Assembly: GCA_937873285.1 (NCBI GenBank)
Contig: CALMNV010000177.1
Span: 1 to 5,638, forward strand
Direction: 5' to 3'
Origin: an uncultured Intrasporangium sp.
GTDB lineage: Bacteria; Actinomycetota; Actinomycetes; Actinomycetales; Dermatophilaceae
DNA length: 5,638 nt
Position 1 is the first letter of the stretch. The number at the start of each line of letters is the position of its first letter. Below, in pieces: positions 1 to 5,638 of this stretch. Under the pieces are notes generated by a model. The model searched no databases. It was not told the DNA's origin and saw only the letters and a list, made by a program, of their open reading frames with translations. Position numbers and translations under genes: made by a program.

Positions 1-679
1 GGGCGGGGTCTGTCTTCTGCGGGCCGTGACGGCTCCGGTAGTCGGCGGGCGTGACGATCTCGTGGGCCGGCTCGTGACGCCGGATGACCCGGTTCGACCG
101 GCCGTAGGCGTACTCGCCGGTGCCGTACTCGTAGATGTAGTCGCCCAGGTGCAGGACCGCGTCGAGGTCTCGCCGCGCGGCGAGGTGACGATACGACGAG
201 AAGTAGCCGGCCTCCCAGTTCGAGCACGAGACCACACCCAGCCGCAGCCGGGTGGGTGAGGACGACGCCGCCGGAGCCGTGCGCGTCCTTCCCACGGTCG
301 AGCTCGCGGCGCCCAGCAGGAAGCGGTAGTGGTACGTCGTCCCGGGGGCCAGTCGGGTCACGTCCACCTTGACGGTGTGGTCCCGATCCGGACCTGTTAC
401 GGCGCGGCCGGAGGCGACGACGCGTCGGAAGGCGGCGTCGCGTGCCACCTGCCAGCCGACCGTGACCCGTGGACCCACCCCGGAGCCGGGACGGGCGGCC
501 GCCGTGGGGGTCACCCTCGTCCACAGCACGACCGCGGTGGGCAGCGGGTCACCGGAGGCGACACCGTGGCGGAAGGGGCCGCTCGCGGCCTCCGCTCGCT
601 CGCCGGGCGCCCCCAGGGTCGCGGCGCCGGTGGCTGCCACGCCGGCAGAGCCCGTCAGAAGGGTGCGTCTACCGATCAT
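1..679 (-). CDS. PhoD-like alkaline phosphatase, Tat-exported (5' part only)
   Basis: Reading the minus strand from the ATG at 679-677 gives 226 codons open to the window edge, so the C-terminal half or more is missing. Residues 1-33 look like a Tat signal peptide: a short N-region with twin arginines (MIGRRTLLTG, R4-R5) followed by an Ala/Gly-rich stretch. The N-terminal PhoD domain follows, with GVASGDP (39-45) and VLWTRV (51-56). The metallophosphatase domain begins with the cysteine of VVSC (C152) and the block HLGDYIYEYG (177-186). In characterised PhoD enzymes the equivalent Cys, Asp (D180) and Tyr (Y183) bind the Fe/Ca centre. DYRSRH and KTDP (213-225) are further family signatures. 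The expected role is hydrolysis of phosphomono- or diesters outside the membrane to scavenge phosphate. Substrate and paralogue class cannot be told from this fragment, so no symbol is given. The gene is divergent from the peptidase at 889. No Shine-Dalgarno sequence is visible before the ATG. Confidence 0.92.
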   Translation of the reverse strand, partial: MIGRRTLLTGSAGVAATGAATLGAPGERAEAASGPFRHGVASGDPLPTAVVLWTRVTPTAAARPGSGVGPRVTVGWQVARDAAFRRVVASGRAVTGPDRDHTVKVDVTRLAPGTTYHYRFLLGAASSTVGRTRTAPAASSSPTRLRLGVVSCSNWEAGYFSSYRHLAARRDLDAVLHLGDYIYEYGTGEYAYGRSNRVIRRHEPAHEIVTPADYRSRHGPQKTDPA

Positions 680-712
680 GGCGCACAGTCTGCAGTGCCC
701 ACGTGACGGGAG

Positions 713-741
713 GGTGGACGAGCGGTGCGGCCCTGTCCACC
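713..741. repeat. 7-bp inverted repeat, possible operator
   Basis: GGTGGAC (713-719) and GTCCACC (735-741) are perfect reverse complements separated by 15 bp. The arm centres are 22 bp apart, about two turns of B-DNA, which suits two protein subunits on the same face. The repeat lies 34-62 bp upstream of the phosphatase start. This GC-rich region gives chance repeats easily, so operator function is only a suggestion. Confidence 0.3.
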
Positions 742-874
742 TCGTCGTCGCCGCCCCGTCATGTAAGGGGCCGGGTCGAGCAGGACGGTGCGAGCGGCAG
801 ACGGGACGCCTCGGTGCGGGCGGGACGCCGACGGCCTCGCGAGCGACCGCCCGGGCCGGGGCGCGAGCCGGCAT

Positions 875-880
875 GGCAGG
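875..880 (+). promoter_or_regulatory. Ribosome binding site deciding the peptidase start
   Basis: GGCAGG sits eight bases before GTG 889. It is a modest Shine-Dalgarno match, but it is the best-placed one and coincides with where peptidase-like sequence begins. The nearby ATGs at 873 and 881 are in other frames. Confidence 0.5.
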
Positions 881-888
881 ATGCCGCC

Positions 889-1668
889 GTGTCCCTCCCT
901 CCGGGTCCGGCCGTCGTCCGCGTGCCGGTGACGACCTTGTGGGTGGCGCCTGAGCGCCCCCGCCCTGTCGACGCGCCGATCCTGGCCGATGTGCCCGACG
1001 CGAGGCGGTGGCTGGCGGACCTCGATGCGCATCGACGCGACGACGAGTCCGGCGACGGCCGACGGGGCCTGCACGGCCGGGTGGGGTCACAGCTCGTCGC
1101 CGGTGAGCCGGTGCGCGTGCTGAGCACAGCGGGCGCAGCAGACGCCGGCGGCTGGGCGCAGGTGCTGTGCCCCTGGCAGCCCGCTGCGCACGGTGCCGGC
1201 GGATACCCCGGCTGGGTGCCTGCGGCCCACCTGGCGCCGGCGCCGGCCGGCCTCGGCGCGGCGACGCCCCCGGTGACGGCCGACGCAGCGGGACGCACCT
1301 CCGAGCACCCCGCCCTCCGGCTAACTCGCGAGCACCTTGGCCTTCGCTGCCTCTGGGGCGGGCTCTCGCCGCTCGGCCTCGACTGCTCCGGGCTGGTCCA
1401 CCTCACCTGGCGCCGGCTGGGTGTCGTCGTGCCTCGGGATGCCCACGCGCAGGCGGCGGCCGCCGAGCCGTTGGCCGCGGCGGAGGTGGCACCGGGCGAC
1501 CTCTACTTCTTCGGCCGGCCACACCGCCCCATCCACCACGTCGGCGTCGTGGTCTCCCCCGGCCGGATGCTGCACGCCTCCGAGACGCGGGGCATGGTCG
1601 TCGAGGAGGACCTCACTGCCGACCGCTTGGCAACCCTCGTGGCCGCCGGGCGCCTGCCGACCTCGTGA
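889..1668 (+). CDS. NlpC/P60 peptidase with SH3-like domain (YkfC type)
   Basis: This 259-residue protein starts at GTG 889, eight bases after a GGCAGG ribosome binding site (875-880). The frame stays open far upstream, but that stretch reads as unbiased Arg/Pro/Gly-rich sequence and was left out. Residues about 60-116 resemble a bacterial SH3 domain, with GEPVRVL (72-78) and GYPGWVPAAHL (105-115). Residues about 140-259 are the NlpC/P60 domain: CLWGG (154-158), LDCSGL with the nucleophile C166, PRDAHAQ (182-188), PGDLYFF (202-208), HHVGVVV with the probable catalytic H217, and LHAS with the probable third residue H229. The full catalytic set is therefore present. The layout and the WGG...DCSG pattern match gamma-D-glutamyl dipeptidyl-peptidases such as Bacillus YkfC, which trim murein peptides. 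No signal peptide or membrane segment is seen, so I infer a cytoplasmic recycling enzyme. The exact substrate is not established. Its stop codon overlaps the exporter start. Confidence 0.88.
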   Translation: MSLPPGPAVVRVPVTTLWVAPERPRPVDAPILADVPDARRWLADLDAHRRDDESGDGRRGLHGRVGSQLVAGEPVRVLSTAGAADAGGWAQVLCPWQPAAHGAGGYPGWVPAAHLAPAPAGLGAATPPVTADAAGRTSEHPALRLTREHLGLRCLWGGLSPLGLDCSGLVHLTWRRLGVVVPRDAHAQAAAAEPLAAAEVAPGDLYFFGRPHRPIHHVGVVVSPGRMLHASETRGMVVEEDLTADRLATLVAAGRLPTS

Positions 1669-2555
1669 CGGCGAACGAGCGCAGCGCTCCCCTCCTCGTC
1701 CTTCTGGCGATCGTGTCGGTCCAGTTCGGGGGGGCCCTGGCCGCCACCCTCGTGCCGCGGATCGGCGCAGCCGGCTCGGTGACGCTGCGCCTGGCCTTCG
1801 CGACCGTCGTCCTGTATGCCGTGGCCCGGCCCAGCCTGCGGGGCCGGTCGCGTGGCGACTGGCTGACGGCCATGGCCTTCGGGGTGGTGCTCGGCGGGAT
1901 GAACCTGAGCTTCTACGCCTCGCTCGCCCACCTGCCGATCGGCGTCGCCGTCACCGTCGAGTTCCTCGGACCGCTCGCCCTGGCCGCGACTCAGAGCCGC
2001 CGGCCCCGCGACCTGCTCGCGGTGGTCGCGGCGGCCGTGGGCGTGCTCCTCGTCTCCGACGCGCTCGGGGCCGAGCTGGGACCGGCCGACCTCACCGGAC
2101 TGCTGCTCGCGGGCACGGCGGGTGTGCTGTGGGCGGCATACATCGTCCTGTCCCAGCGCACGGGTGCCCGCTTCGAAGGCCTCGACGGGCTGGCCCTCGC
2201 CATGGTGGTCGCCAGCGCGCTGGTCGCCCCCCTCGGGGTGGCGACCACGAGCAGCTGGCCCGGGTATGCCGTCGGGCTCGGTCTTGCCGTGGCGGTGCTG
2301 TCCTCGGTGCTGCCCTACTCGCTGGAGCTCGTCGCGCTGCGCCACCTGCGTCAGCACGTGTTCGGCATCCTGCTCAGCCTCGAGCCGGCCGTGGCCGCCC
2401 TGGCCGGCTACCTGGTGCTGGGGCAGGTGCTGCAGCCGCTGCGCGTGGTCGGCATCGCGTGCGTCGTCGTGGCCAGCGTGCTCGTGCTCGGGACGACGGC
2501 CCGCCGCCGCGGGGCGAAGGCGCCTCCCAGCGCCGCGCAGACGGCGGGCAGCTGA
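1665..2555 (+). CDS. rhtA: RhtA-like amino acid exporter (EamA/DMT family)
   Basis: This 296-residue protein has ten likely membrane helices in two EamA repeats, and matches E. coli RhtA (threonine/homoserine exporter, 295 aa) along its length. Shared blocks include LGGMN..FY (76-84), P.G.AV..EF.GPLA (91-105), the SRRP.D loop (111-116), DLTG (142-145), WA.YI...QR.GA (156-168), LPYSLE (216-221), and FG.L.S.EPA.AA..G (233-248). The start is GTG 1665 inside GTGA, overlapping the peptidase stop by 4 bp. No strong Shine-Dalgarno sequence is visible just upstream, so translation is probably coupled. The C-terminal tail (279-296) is basic then Ala/Pro/Ser-rich and likely cytoplasmic. The family exports small amino acids or related metabolites by proton-driven transport. 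The true substrate is unproven, and a general EamA permease is the alternative. The symbol rests on homology only. Confidence 0.85.
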   Translation: MTANERSAPLLVLLAIVSVQFGGALAATLVPRIGAAGSVTLRLAFATVVLYAVARPSLRGRSRGDWLTAMAFGVVLGGMNLSFYASLAHLPIGVAVTVEFLGPLALAATQSRRPRDLLAVVAAAVGVLLVSDALGAELGPADLTGLLLAGTAGVLWAAYIVLSQRTGARFEGLDGLALAMVVASALVAPLGVATTSSWPGYAVGLGLAVAVLSSVLPYSLELVALRHLRQHVFGILLSLEPAVAALAGYLVLGQVLQPLRVVGIACVVVASVLVLGTTARRRGAKAPPSAAQTAGS

Positions 2556-2565
2556 CTGACCGCCG
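2542..2565. terminator. Possible bidirectional terminator at convergent gene ends
   Basis: CGGCGG (2542-2547) and CCGCCG (2560-2565) form a perfect 6-bp GC stem around a 12-base loop that contains the exporter stop codon. It lies where two convergent genes end 15 bp apart. No T-tract follows on either strand, so this would be a tail-less hairpin at best. A second imperfect hairpin, TCACA-CCGG / CCGG-TGTGA at 2571-2600, covers the end of the TerC gene. Confidence 0.3.
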
Positions 2566-2570
2566 CAGGC

Positions 2571-3554
2571 TCACACGCCGGCGCGCGCCTCCCGGTGTGA
2601 CTTGGCCAGGCTGGCGACCGTCGTCACGCCGAGGATGAGCACGATGGCGCCGAGCGAGACGCTGATCGGGATGTCAGGGACCGACTTGATCGGCTGCCCA
2701 CCGTTGAGGAACGGCAGGTTGTTCTCGTGCAGGGCGTGCATCACGAGCTTGACACCGATGAACCCCAGCAGCACCGACAGGCCGATGCTGAGATAGACGA
2801 GCCGCTTGAGCAGCCCCCCGATGAGGAAGTAGAGCTGACGCAGTCCCATGAGCGCGAAGATGTTCGCGGTGAGGACGAGGAAGGGCTCCTTGGTCAGACC
2901 ATAGATGGCAGGGATGGAGTCAAGGGCGAAGAGCAGGTCGGTCGTGCCCAGGGCGAGGATGACGATCATCATCGGAGTGATGAGCCGCTGGCCCTGCTCG
3001 ACCACCACGAGCCGGGCGCCGGAGAACGTCTTGGTCGCCGGGAACCTTCGCTCCACCCAGACCAGCAGCCGGTTCTCGTGGTACTCGTCGTCATCGCTCG
3101 CACCGCCGCGTGCCAGCTTGACAGCCGTGTAGATGAGGAAGGCACCGAAGAGGTAGAAGACCCACGCGTAGGCGTTGATGACGACGGCTCCGAGCGCGAT
3201 GAAGATGCCGCGCAGCACGATGGCGATGACGATGCCGATCATCAGCGCGGACTGCTGCAGCTTCATCGGCACCCTGAAGCTCTGCATGATGAGCAGGAAG
3301 ACGAAGAGGTTGTCGATCGAGAGGGAGTACTCGGTCAGCCACCCCGCGAAGAACTCTCCCGCGAACTGGCCGCCCCAGGTGCGCCACACGAACAGGCCGA
3401 AGAGGACGGCGAGCAGCAGGTAGAAGGCGAGGTGGCGGGAGACCTCCCGCATGGACGGGGTGTGCGGTCGCCTCGCGATGACGAACACGTCGACGAACAA
3501 CGTGACGGCCAGCAGGCCGATTGTGAGGTACCAGCCCCAGGCGGGAACATTCAT
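2571..3554 (-). CDS. TerC/Alx-family membrane protein, probable Mn2+ exporter
   Basis: This 327-residue polytopic protein has about eight or nine hydrophobic segments, a typical length for the Alx branch of TerC. The two family signatures are present: WLTEYSLSIDNLFVF (72-86, with E75, D81 and N82) and GTTDLLFALDSIPAIYGLT (203-221, with D206 and D212). These membrane-embedded acidic residues are the expected metal-transport residues. NIFALMGLRQLYFL (231-244) is also characteristic. An acidic cytoplasmic loop, about 152-160, separates the two halves. TerC proteins such as E. coli Alx and Bacillus YkoY/YceF are linked to Mn2+ efflux. The manganese riboswitch in this gene's leader strongly supports that role over tellurite resistance. 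The start at ATG 3554-3552 follows GGAAGG (3573-3568) with a longish 13-base gap. The gene lies downstream of uvrB on the same strand, but probably has its own promoter. Confidence 0.93.
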   Translation of the reverse strand: MNVPAWGWYLTIGLLAVTLFVDVFVIARRPHTPSMREVSRHLAFYLLLAVLFGLFVWRTWGGQFAGEFFAGWLTEYSLSIDNLFVFLLIMQSFRVPMKLQQSALMIGIVIAIVLRGIFIALGAVVINAYAWVFYLFGAFLIYTAVKLARGGASDDDEYHENRLLVWVERRFPATKTFSGARLVVVEQGQRLITPMMIVILALGTTDLLFALDSIPAIYGLTKEPFLVLTANIFALMGLRQLYFLIGGLLKRLVYLSIGLSVLLGFIGVKLVMHALHENNLPFLNGGQPIKSVPDIPISVSLGAIVLILGVTTVASLAKSHREARAGV

Positions 3555-3567
3555 GTGGGCAGCTCAA

Positions 3568-3597
3568 CCTTCCGGTCACCGGATGAGTGGCCGGAGG
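3568..3597 (-). promoter_or_regulatory. Shine-Dalgarno sequestering hairpin of terC
   Basis: Immediately downstream of the riboswitch core the RNA can fold into a hairpin with a 7-nt loop (3586-3580). CAC (3589-3587) pairs with GTG (3579-3577), CCGG (3594-3591) with CCGG (3575-3572), and CCT (3597-3595) with AGG, with one bulged A and one C-A mismatch. Its 3' arm holds GGAAGG (3573-3568), the only candidate Shine-Dalgarno sequence before the terC ATG. Its 5' arm reuses the 3' strand of riboswitch helix P1, so the two folds exclude each other. Confidence 0.6.
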
Positions 3598-3690
3598 TCT
3601 CTCCCGCCCTGGTGGCGGACCGACGGCCCGGAAGCTGCTGCCGTGCCGCTTCGTGATGACGAGCCTGTCGCGCGGGGATACTCCCCTCCG
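3592..3690 (-). ncRNA. Manganese riboswitch (yybP-ykoY class), 5' leader of terC
   Basis: On the minus strand the leader carries the hallmark halves of this riboswitch class. The 5' half is CGGAGGGGAGTA (3690-3679) and the 3' half is GAGAGACCTCCG (3603-3592). CGGAGG (3690-3685) pairs perfectly with CCTCCG (3597-3592) to form the closing helix P1. Inside it GGAGTAT and the AGAGA side form the conserved internal loop, and CCCGC (3676-3672) pairs with GCGGG (3607-3603) as the next helix. GAAGC / GCTTC can form an inner arm. The element is about 100 nt and ends 37 nt before the terC start. The class binds Mn2+ and commonly controls TerC-family and other Mn2+ exporters, so gene and switch support each other. 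The call comes from reading motifs and hand pairing, not a covariance search. Confidence 0.85.
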
Positions 3691-3701
3691 TGAACGGCCC
3701 G

Positions 3702-3729
3702 AGTCTGCCATCTCCGGCCGGCTCGCCAA
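3702..3729 (-). promoter_or_regulatory. Candidate terC promoter
   Basis: TTGGCG (3729-3724) and CAGACT (3707-3702), 16 bp apart, are weak -35 and -10 matches. Transcription would start near 3695, about five bases before the riboswitch P1 helix, which is the right place. Neither hexamer is a close match to consensus, so the position is the main argument. Confidence 0.25.
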
Positions 3730-3739
3730 AATCGGCCGG
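3714..3739 (-). terminator. GC-rich hairpin after uvrB, possible terminator
   Basis: CCGGCCG (3739-3733) and CGGCCGG (3720-3714) form a perfect 7-bp stem with a 12-nt loop, starting four bases after the uvrB stop codon. No U-tract follows, so it would be an atypical terminator. It overlaps the candidate terC promoter, and chance pairing in this GC-rich sequence is possible. Confidence 0.35.
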
Positions 3740-3743
3740 GCCG

Positions 3744-5638
3744 CTACCGTGTCGCGGCGGCCATCTGGCGCAGCTCCTTCTTCAGCTCGCCGATCTCGTC
3801 GCGGAGCCGGGCGGCGAGCTCGAAGTGCAGGTCGGCGGCCGCCTGGTGCATCTGAGCCGTGAGCTCGTGGATCAAGGAGGCGAGGTCCGAGGCAGCGAGG
3901 TTGTCGGTCCGCTCCTTCCGGCCGCCGCCCGACACGCCGACGTCGGCCGCCACGGCGCCGCGACCGGCCGCCTTCCCCCGCGACTGGATCCGCCCCGATC
4001 CGAGCAGCTCCTCGGTGTCCGCGTCCTCGCGCTGCAACAGGTCGGTGATGTCCGCGATCTTCTTGCGCAGCGGCTGCGGGTCGAGACCCCGCTGCCGGTT
4101 GTATTCCACCTGCTTCTCCCGGCGCCGGTTCGTCTCGTCGAGGGCCTGCTGCATCGAGGGCGTCACGGTGTCGGCATACATGTGGACCTGCCCGGAGACG
4201 TGGCGCGCGGCTCGGCCGATGGTCTGGATGAGGCTGCGCGTGGAGCGCAGGAAGCCCTCCTTGTCGGCGTCGAGGATCGACACGAGGGACACCTCCGGCA
4301 GGTCGAGCCCCTCACGGAGCAGGTTGATCCCCACGAGGACGTCGAAGGTGCCCATCCGCAGCTCGCGAAGCAGCTCGACTCGGCGCAGGGTGTCGATGTC
4401 GCTGTGCAGGTAGCGCACGCGGATGCTCCTGTCGAGCAGGTAGTCCGTCAGGTCCTCGGCCATCTTCTTGGTCAGGGTGGTCACGAGGACCCGCTCGTCG
4501 CGCTTCGTCCGCTCCTGGATCTCGTGCATGAGGTCGTCGATCTGGCCCTTCGTGGGCTTGAGCACGACCTCCGGGTCCACCAGGCCCGTCGGACGGATGA
4601 TCTGCTCCACCGGCGGGCCGGACTTGGCCAGCTCGTAGTCCCCGGGAGTCGCCGACAGGTAGACCGTCTGCCCGATGCGGTCGAGGAACTCCTCCCACTT
4701 CAGCGGCCGGTTGTCCATCGCACTGGGCAGCCGGAAGCCGTGCTCGACGAGCATGCGCTTGCGCGACATGTCCCCCTCGTACATGGCGCCGATCTGCGGG
4801 ACCGTCTGGTGCGACTCGTCGATGACGAGGAGGAAGTCCTCCGGGAAGTAGTCGAGGAGGCAGTTCGGGGCCGACCCCGCGCCGCGACCATCGATGTGCC
4901 GGCTGTAGTTCTCGATGCCCGAGCAGAACCCCACCTGGCGCATCATCTCGATGTCGTAGGTGCTGCGCATCCGCAGCCGCTGCGCCTCCAGCAGCTTGCC
5001 CTGCTTCTCGAAGGCCGCCAGCTGGTCGTGCAGCTCCAGCTCGATGCCCCGGATCGCACGCTCCATCCGCTCCGGGCCCGCGACGTAGTGGGAGGCGGGG
5101 AAGACGTACATCTCCTGCTCCTCGTGCACCACCTCTCCCGTCACCGGGTGGAGGGTGTAGAGCCGCTCGATCTCGTCACCGAAGAACTCGATCCGCACCG
5201 CGAGCTCCTCGTAGACCGGGATGATCTCCACCGTGTCGCCGCGCACGCGGAAGGTCCCCCGAGTGAAGGCCAGGTCGTTGCGGGTGTACTGCATCTCGAC
5301 GAAACGCCGCAGCAGCCAGTCGCGGCCCACCTCCTGGCCGACCTTGAGCCGCGCCATCCGGTCGACGTACTCCTGCGGAGTGCCGAGACCGTAGATGCAG
5401 GAGACCGACGCCACGACGATGACGTCGCGGCGGGTCAGCAACGAGTTGGTCGCCGAGTGCCGCAGCCGCTCCACCTCGTCGTTGACCGACGAGTCCTTCT
5501 CGATGTAGGTGTCCGTCTGCGGGATGTACGCCTCGGGCTGGTAGTAGTCGTAGTAGGAGACGAAGTACTCCACCGCGTTGTTGGGAAGCAGCTCGCGGAA
5601 CTCGTTGGCGAGCTGGGCTGCAAGCGTCTTGTTGGGTG
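3744..5638 (-). CDS. uvrB: UvrB, excinuclease ABC subunit B (N-terminus off window)
   Basis: This is the helicase-like, damage-verifying subunit of nucleotide excision repair, which takes DNA from UvrA and recruits UvrC. The frame is open to the window edge and gives 630 residues. About 70-90 N-terminal residues, including Walker A, lie outside. Visible parts, numbered from the first complete codon (5636-5634), are: PNKTLAAQL (motif Ia, 1-9); the beta-hairpin region [15 protein letters not shown] (23-37) that inserts between DNA strands; VIDESHQT (motif II, 271-278); [10 protein letters not shown] (326-335); [11 protein letters not shown] (386-396); [18 protein letters not shown] (434-451); QTIGRAAR (motif VI, 471-478); and a C-terminal UVR coiled-coil domain (about 581-625) for UvrC contact. 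A Gly/Ala/Arg-rich linker (about 546-577) separates the helicase core from the UVR domain. The gene ends in TAG at 3746-3744. Internal starts such as 5573 are not real, because conserved UvrB sequence continues upstream of it. Confidence 0.98.
   Translation of the reverse strand, partial: PNKTLAAQLANEFRELLPNNAVEYFVSYYDYYQPEAYIPQTDTYIEKDSSVNDEVERLRHSATNSLLTRRDVIVVASVSCIYGLGTPQEYVDRMARLKVGQEVGRDWLLRRFVEMQYTRNDLAFTRGTFRVRGDTVEIIPVYEELAVRIEFFGDEIERLYTLHPVTGEVVHEEQEMYVFPASHYVAGPERMERAIRGIELELHDQLAAFEKQGKLLEAQRLRMRSTYDIEMMRQVGFCSGIENYSRHIDGRGAGSAPNCLLDYFPEDFLLVIDESHQTVPQIGAMYEGDMSRKRMLVEHGFRLPSAMDNRPLKWEEFLDRIGQTVYLSATPGDYELAKSGPPVEQIIRPTGLVDPEVVLKPTKGQIDDLMHEIQERTKRDERVLVTTLTKKMAEDLTDYLLDRSIRVRYLHSDIDTLRRVELLRELRMGTFDVLVGINLLREGLDLPEVSLVSILDADKEGFLRSTRSLIQTIGRAARHVSGQVHMYADTVTPSMQQALDETNRRREKQVEYNRQRGLDPQPLRKKIADITDLLQREDADTEELLGSGRIQSRGKAAGRGAVAADVGVSGGGRKERTDNLAASDLASLIHELTAQMHQAAADLHFELAARLRDEIGELKKELRQMAAATR

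Larger units (their letters stand above)
680..888. promoter_or_regulatory. Divergent intergenic region, phosphatase / peptidase
   Basis: These 209 bp separate two outward-facing genes and should hold both promoters. I see no convincing -35/-10 pair for either gene. Visible structure comprises a 7-bp inverted repeat (713-719 / 735-741), a GCCCC-N9-GGGGC inverted repeat (753-771), a 9-bp direct repeat CGGGACGCC (802-810 and 821-829), and CTCGCG / CGCGAG arms (836-841 / 862-867). No RNA gene or small coding region is supported. No tandem GTTCACC-type Pho box is present, although one GTCCACC (735-741) is a one-base variant of that unit. Confidence 0.6.

Noticed and set aside
734..741. PhoP (Pho box) site for the phosphatase
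   Set aside because: Only one GTCCACC-like unit is present. Pho boxes need tandem direct repeats of GTTCACC at 11-bp spacing, which I do not find.
836..867. CTCGCG / CGCGAG arms as a regulatory element
   Set aside because: CTCGCGAG is itself a palindrome and the whole stretch is GC-only repeats, so pairing is likely by chance.
469..888. Upstream extension of the peptidase reading frame
   Set aside because: It would run into the coding sequence of the divergent phosphatase, and it reads as non-specific Arg/Pro/Ser sequence. GTG 889 has a ribosome site and begins the domain-like sequence.
1503..2357. Minus-strand open frame of 284 codons across the peptidase and exporter genes
   Set aside because: Low-complexity Gly/Arg/His/Gln composition and no recognisable domain. 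The plus strand has complete, motif-supported genes here.
1337..2638. Plus-strand frame of 433 codons across the exporter and the convergent junction
   Set aside because: Extremely Arg/Pro/Gly-rich, a typical shadow of a real GC-rich gene. It also runs through the convergent gene end.
2571..3554. Tellurite resistance as the function of the TerC gene
   Set aside because: No other ter genes are nearby, the length and motifs fit the Alx branch, and the leader carries a Mn2+ riboswitch, so metal ion export is better supported.
2727..3656. Long plus-strand open frame antisense to the TerC gene
   Set aside because: Its translation is an Asp/Glu/Gln/Arg-rich string with no family signature, and it exists because GC-rich codons on the other strand leave frames open. 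The opposite frame has full TerC motifs.
3859..4413. Plus-strand open frame inside uvrB
   Set aside because: Ser/Arg-rich antisense shadow of uvrB, whose conserved motifs cover the same bases.

Overview
The window is chromosomal DNA of very high GC content. Codons end almost always in G or C, GTG starts are used, and one gene pair overlaps by 4 bp. Together with the gene types this points to an actinobacterium. A Micrococcales-type genome is my guess, not something the sequence proves. I see no insertion sequence, phage gene, tRNA, rRNA, CRISPR array or other sign of a mobile region.

Layout, left to right. (1) Positions 1-679, minus strand: the N-terminal 226 codons of a Tat-exported PhoD-type alkaline phosphatase, cut by the window edge. 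(2) 680-888: a 209-bp divergent intergenic region with several short inverted and direct repeats. (3) 889-1668, plus: an SH3 plus NlpC/P60 cysteine peptidase without a signal peptide, resembling YkfC-type dipeptidyl-peptidases of murein peptide recycling. (4) 1665-2555, plus: a ten-helix EamA/RhtA-type amino acid exporter that overlaps the peptidase gene by 4 bp. (5) 2571-3554, minus, convergent with the exporter: a TerC/Alx-family membrane protein, a likely Mn2+ exporter. (6) 3555-3743: the terC leader, holding a manganese (yybP-ykoY) riboswitch and a hairpin that would sequester the Shine-Dalgarno sequence. (7) 3744-5638, minus: uvrB, intact at its C-terminus but missing about 70-90 N-terminal residues beyond the window edge.

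Functional units. The peptidase and exporter form a probable two-gene operon: one would release amino acids from cell-wall peptides and the other could export surplus amino acids. The TerC protein and its riboswitch form a self-contained manganese-homeostasis module downstream of uvrB. The notable reading is the apparent switch in that leader. The 3' strand of the riboswitch closing helix P1 is also the 5' arm of a hairpin covering the terC Shine-Dalgarno sequence, so Mn2+ binding should turn translation on.

I found no previously undescribed multi-gene system. The genes belong to known families, and the points worth checking are mainly regulatory.
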